Source: Eutreptiella sp. 'Long Island Sound 2002' (taxonomy: Eukaryota; Euglenozoa; Euglenophyceae; Eutreptiales; Eutreptiaceae). Taken from it: a DNA stretch of 64,000 bases. The number at the start of each line of letters is the position of its first letter. Positions within the stretch are counted from its first letter, which is position 1. Location of the stretch: assembly GCA_964036045.1 (NCBI GenBank), contig OZ038390.1, positions 40,184,525-40,248,524 on the forward strand. The letters are read 5' to 3'. The notes below the pieces were generated by a model. It saw only the letters and a program-made list of their open reading frames with translations, made no database searches and was not told the origin of the DNA. A program made the translations under genes and the position numbers. Below are positions 62,250 through 64,000 of the stretch, piece by piece.

Positions 62250-63684
62250 GGGGGGGGTCGGCCGTCTCCTCGTAGACCCCCGCCCCCCGCAACGCCTGCA
62301 CTATCCTCTGGACCTGCTGGGACACCCAGCGGGTTGCCCCTCGGACCACCCTGTCCCCGTCCCGCCACTCCCGCTCGACGTCGAAATCCCGGAGCCCCTC
62401 GCGGTAGAAGGGCGGGACCACAGCGTCCCACAGATCTTCAGGGAGCTGGTGGGTGCCGACCGGCCCCAAACCCCGGTCCAAAATTGCATCCTCGACCCCC
62501 CCCATGAACCGCGGAATGGGGGAGGTGTTGATATGGAGGCATGCCTCCCAGGCGTCCGGGTGGAGCGCGCGCAACGCGCTCAGGAGCGCGGGTAAAGCCC
62601 CCCGCAAGCGGAAATCCTCGGCTGTATCGAAGACTCTATTTAACCACAAATCCACCCTCTTCGCCACCGTCCACAAGCCACAACGCTCCCGCTCCGCTAT
62701 CCAGTGGAAATGCGGGGTGAGGGCTTGCATGAACTCCAGGAAAAGGGGGGGCTGTTCCCGCACCCTCCGGCCCCTGTCTGGACCCTTACAGAGGGGGTGG
62801 GGGGGGCGATGCCACTGGGCCCGCCCGCCCCCAAGCCTTGGCCTTGAGGCGCTCAGCTGCAGCCACGAAGGCACCCTCCACCGGGCTTTGCGTCGCCGGC
62901 GTCTGGACATGCCCGCCTGCCCCGAGCTTGGTGCGTTTGGGCTCCGGCGAATCAGTCTGCTGGGCCAAACGAGGTCTCCCAGTTTGACGGCGTGCGGGGG
63001 CTCGGGATCGCATGGCCTGCGCACCACCCACAACCACCTTAGCGCAACGCGGCCCCGTGTATGAGCGGTGGATACGGCCCACCACTCCAGCTTTCGAGCC
63101 CGCTCCGGTCCCTCCTCTGACAGGACCAGCGGCTGTCCTGGAGGACCACGGTTTACGCTCGCGTCCCACGAACTTGGCAACTCCGGCCTGTCGACGCCCG
63201 GGGGAACCCCTGGCGCTGCCGACCGCGAAGGTGCCATCGGGTTCGCTTCCGGAACCCGCGCTGTCATCGTCGGTGTCCACGTCGGAATCGACATTGATGG
63301 GCCCGGCTGCCGTCCCCGGCCCGCACCCCCCCCCCCCACAGCTACCAGAGGACCCGCCAACGTGCACAGCTGACCCGCATCTTCCCGAGACACGGCGCCG
63401 CGCTCAGAGGCAGAGGCCAAAGGCTGAAGCGGAGGGAGGGTAGGAGCCGCTTTAGGCCCCCGGCCCATCTCAGCAGGGCCATCCTCGGCGGACTCCTCCA
63501 GCTCGGTCGCGGCCTGGTCTCCCTCGTCTCCGCTCTCAACTGTGCCGCTTTCGGTGGATCCCTGGCACCGACCCCGCGGGCGCCTCGGCTTGCGCTTGGT
63601 CGGGGTGCTGAGGGCGCCCGCGATGCTGGGGAAAATCGGCGAGCCCCACAGCGCCAGGACGCCCACACGCTCCGGAGTCGGCAA
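62250..63684 (-). CDS. N-terminal (gag-like) part of the GC-rich retroelement polyprotein, frameshifted
   Basis: Minus-strand coding character moves between frames at G/C homopolymers: frame 1 from 63684 to about 63330 (acidic, VESGDEGDQAATELEE), frame 2 to about 62800 (DSDVDTDDDSAGSGSEPDG, then basic), back to frame 1 to about 62250 (FLEFMQALTPHFHWIAERER, RWVSQQVQRIVQALRGAGVY) and then the RT frame. Shifts coincide with runs at 63326-63337, 62793-62806 and 62241-62257. The last segment precedes the RT directly and is probably its N-terminal domain. There is no ATG at the left limit. Confidence 0.6.
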
Positions 63685-64000
63685 AGGCCCTCGGTCACGG
63701 GACCATGCAGGCAGTACCGTAGGGGCAACGACTCCCGGGTCGGACTACTTGGTGCCGTATTGCATCGCCACTGCCGTGCTCTGCCATCTGCCCCACCATT
63801 TGTAGTAGGCGAGGTCTGGTTTGCGGGCCCAAGTCGCTGCGGCGCCTCCCCGGCGTAGGGCATGCCACCTGGCTCGGGCGTGCGCGGTGCTCGCCAGGGT
63901 TTCGGCCATGCCTGTCTCCAATCCCGCCTCCCCTGACTGCCAGACCAGCATGTCCGAGGAGCGGCCCAACGAGACCATGTGGCGATGAAGCCACGCACGG
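63685..64000. other. Upstream flank of the retroelement, no call
   Basis: GC-rich with open frames on the minus strand in other registers (WRQAWPKPWRAPRTPEP and similar). These may continue the element's 5' ORF beyond another shift, but nothing recognisable remains. Confidence 0.3.

Overview
The window is nuclear DNA of a eukaryote that almost certainly carries a plastid or plastid-derived carotenoid synthesis. Splice junctions are mostly canonical GT-AG, genes are sparse, and most of the sequence is repeats: satellites, microsatellites, foldback elements, retroelements and TTAGGG stretches. I cannot name the species; a repeat-rich unicellular alga or other photosynthetic protist fits best.

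The main result is a split gene that a simple reading-frame search misses. On the minus strand, small exons scattered from about 49.9 kb (possibly 58.5 kb) down to 15.75 kb join, in phase, into one lycopene cyclase of about 550-580 residues. The dinucleotide-binding loop, WPNNYGVW block, RVDR, GYQIAYGIE, PTFLYVMP/FLEETS, CVIPMGGPLP, HPATGYMV and the cyclase C-terminal helices appear in family order. About 1.7 kb of coding sequence spans 34-43 kb, and the introns (up to about 8 kb) hold nearly all the repeats listed. Two upstream exons each encode a hydrophobic segment, suggesting a complex plastid-targeting leader.

Layout. 1-2.5 kb (minus): gag and start of protease of an LTR-type retrotransposon running off the left edge, with two in-frame TAG codons between gag and protease. 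3.3-4.7 kb (minus): a phytanoyl-CoA-dioxygenase-like 2-oxoglutarate oxygenase with a 40-bp intron; further 5' exons are uncertain. 7.0-8.1 kb (plus): an uninterrupted gene for a SMAP-domain (small acidic protein-like) protein. 9-11 kb (plus): possible exons of an unidentified gene and a small zinc-ribbon reading frame. 12-13 kb: a TIR element, also present at 25.5 and 27.3 kb. 15.7-58.5 kb: lycopene cyclase gene and its repeat-filled introns (10-bp minisatellite at 20.7-21.6 kb, about 190-bp satellite at 25-28 kb, 1.15-kb tandem duplication bounded by TTAGGG at 34.4-36.7 kb, 84-bp satellite at 51.7-52.9 kb). 60.2-63.7 kb (minus): a GC-rich retroelement with reverse transcriptase and RNase H, a third small ORF and no visible integrase.

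The cellular genes do not form an operon or pathway. The lycopene cyclase points to carotenoid synthesis in a plastid; the other genes are unrelated neighbours. Exon edges were set by eye from splice signals, phase and protein motifs; transcript data would settle the uncertain ones.
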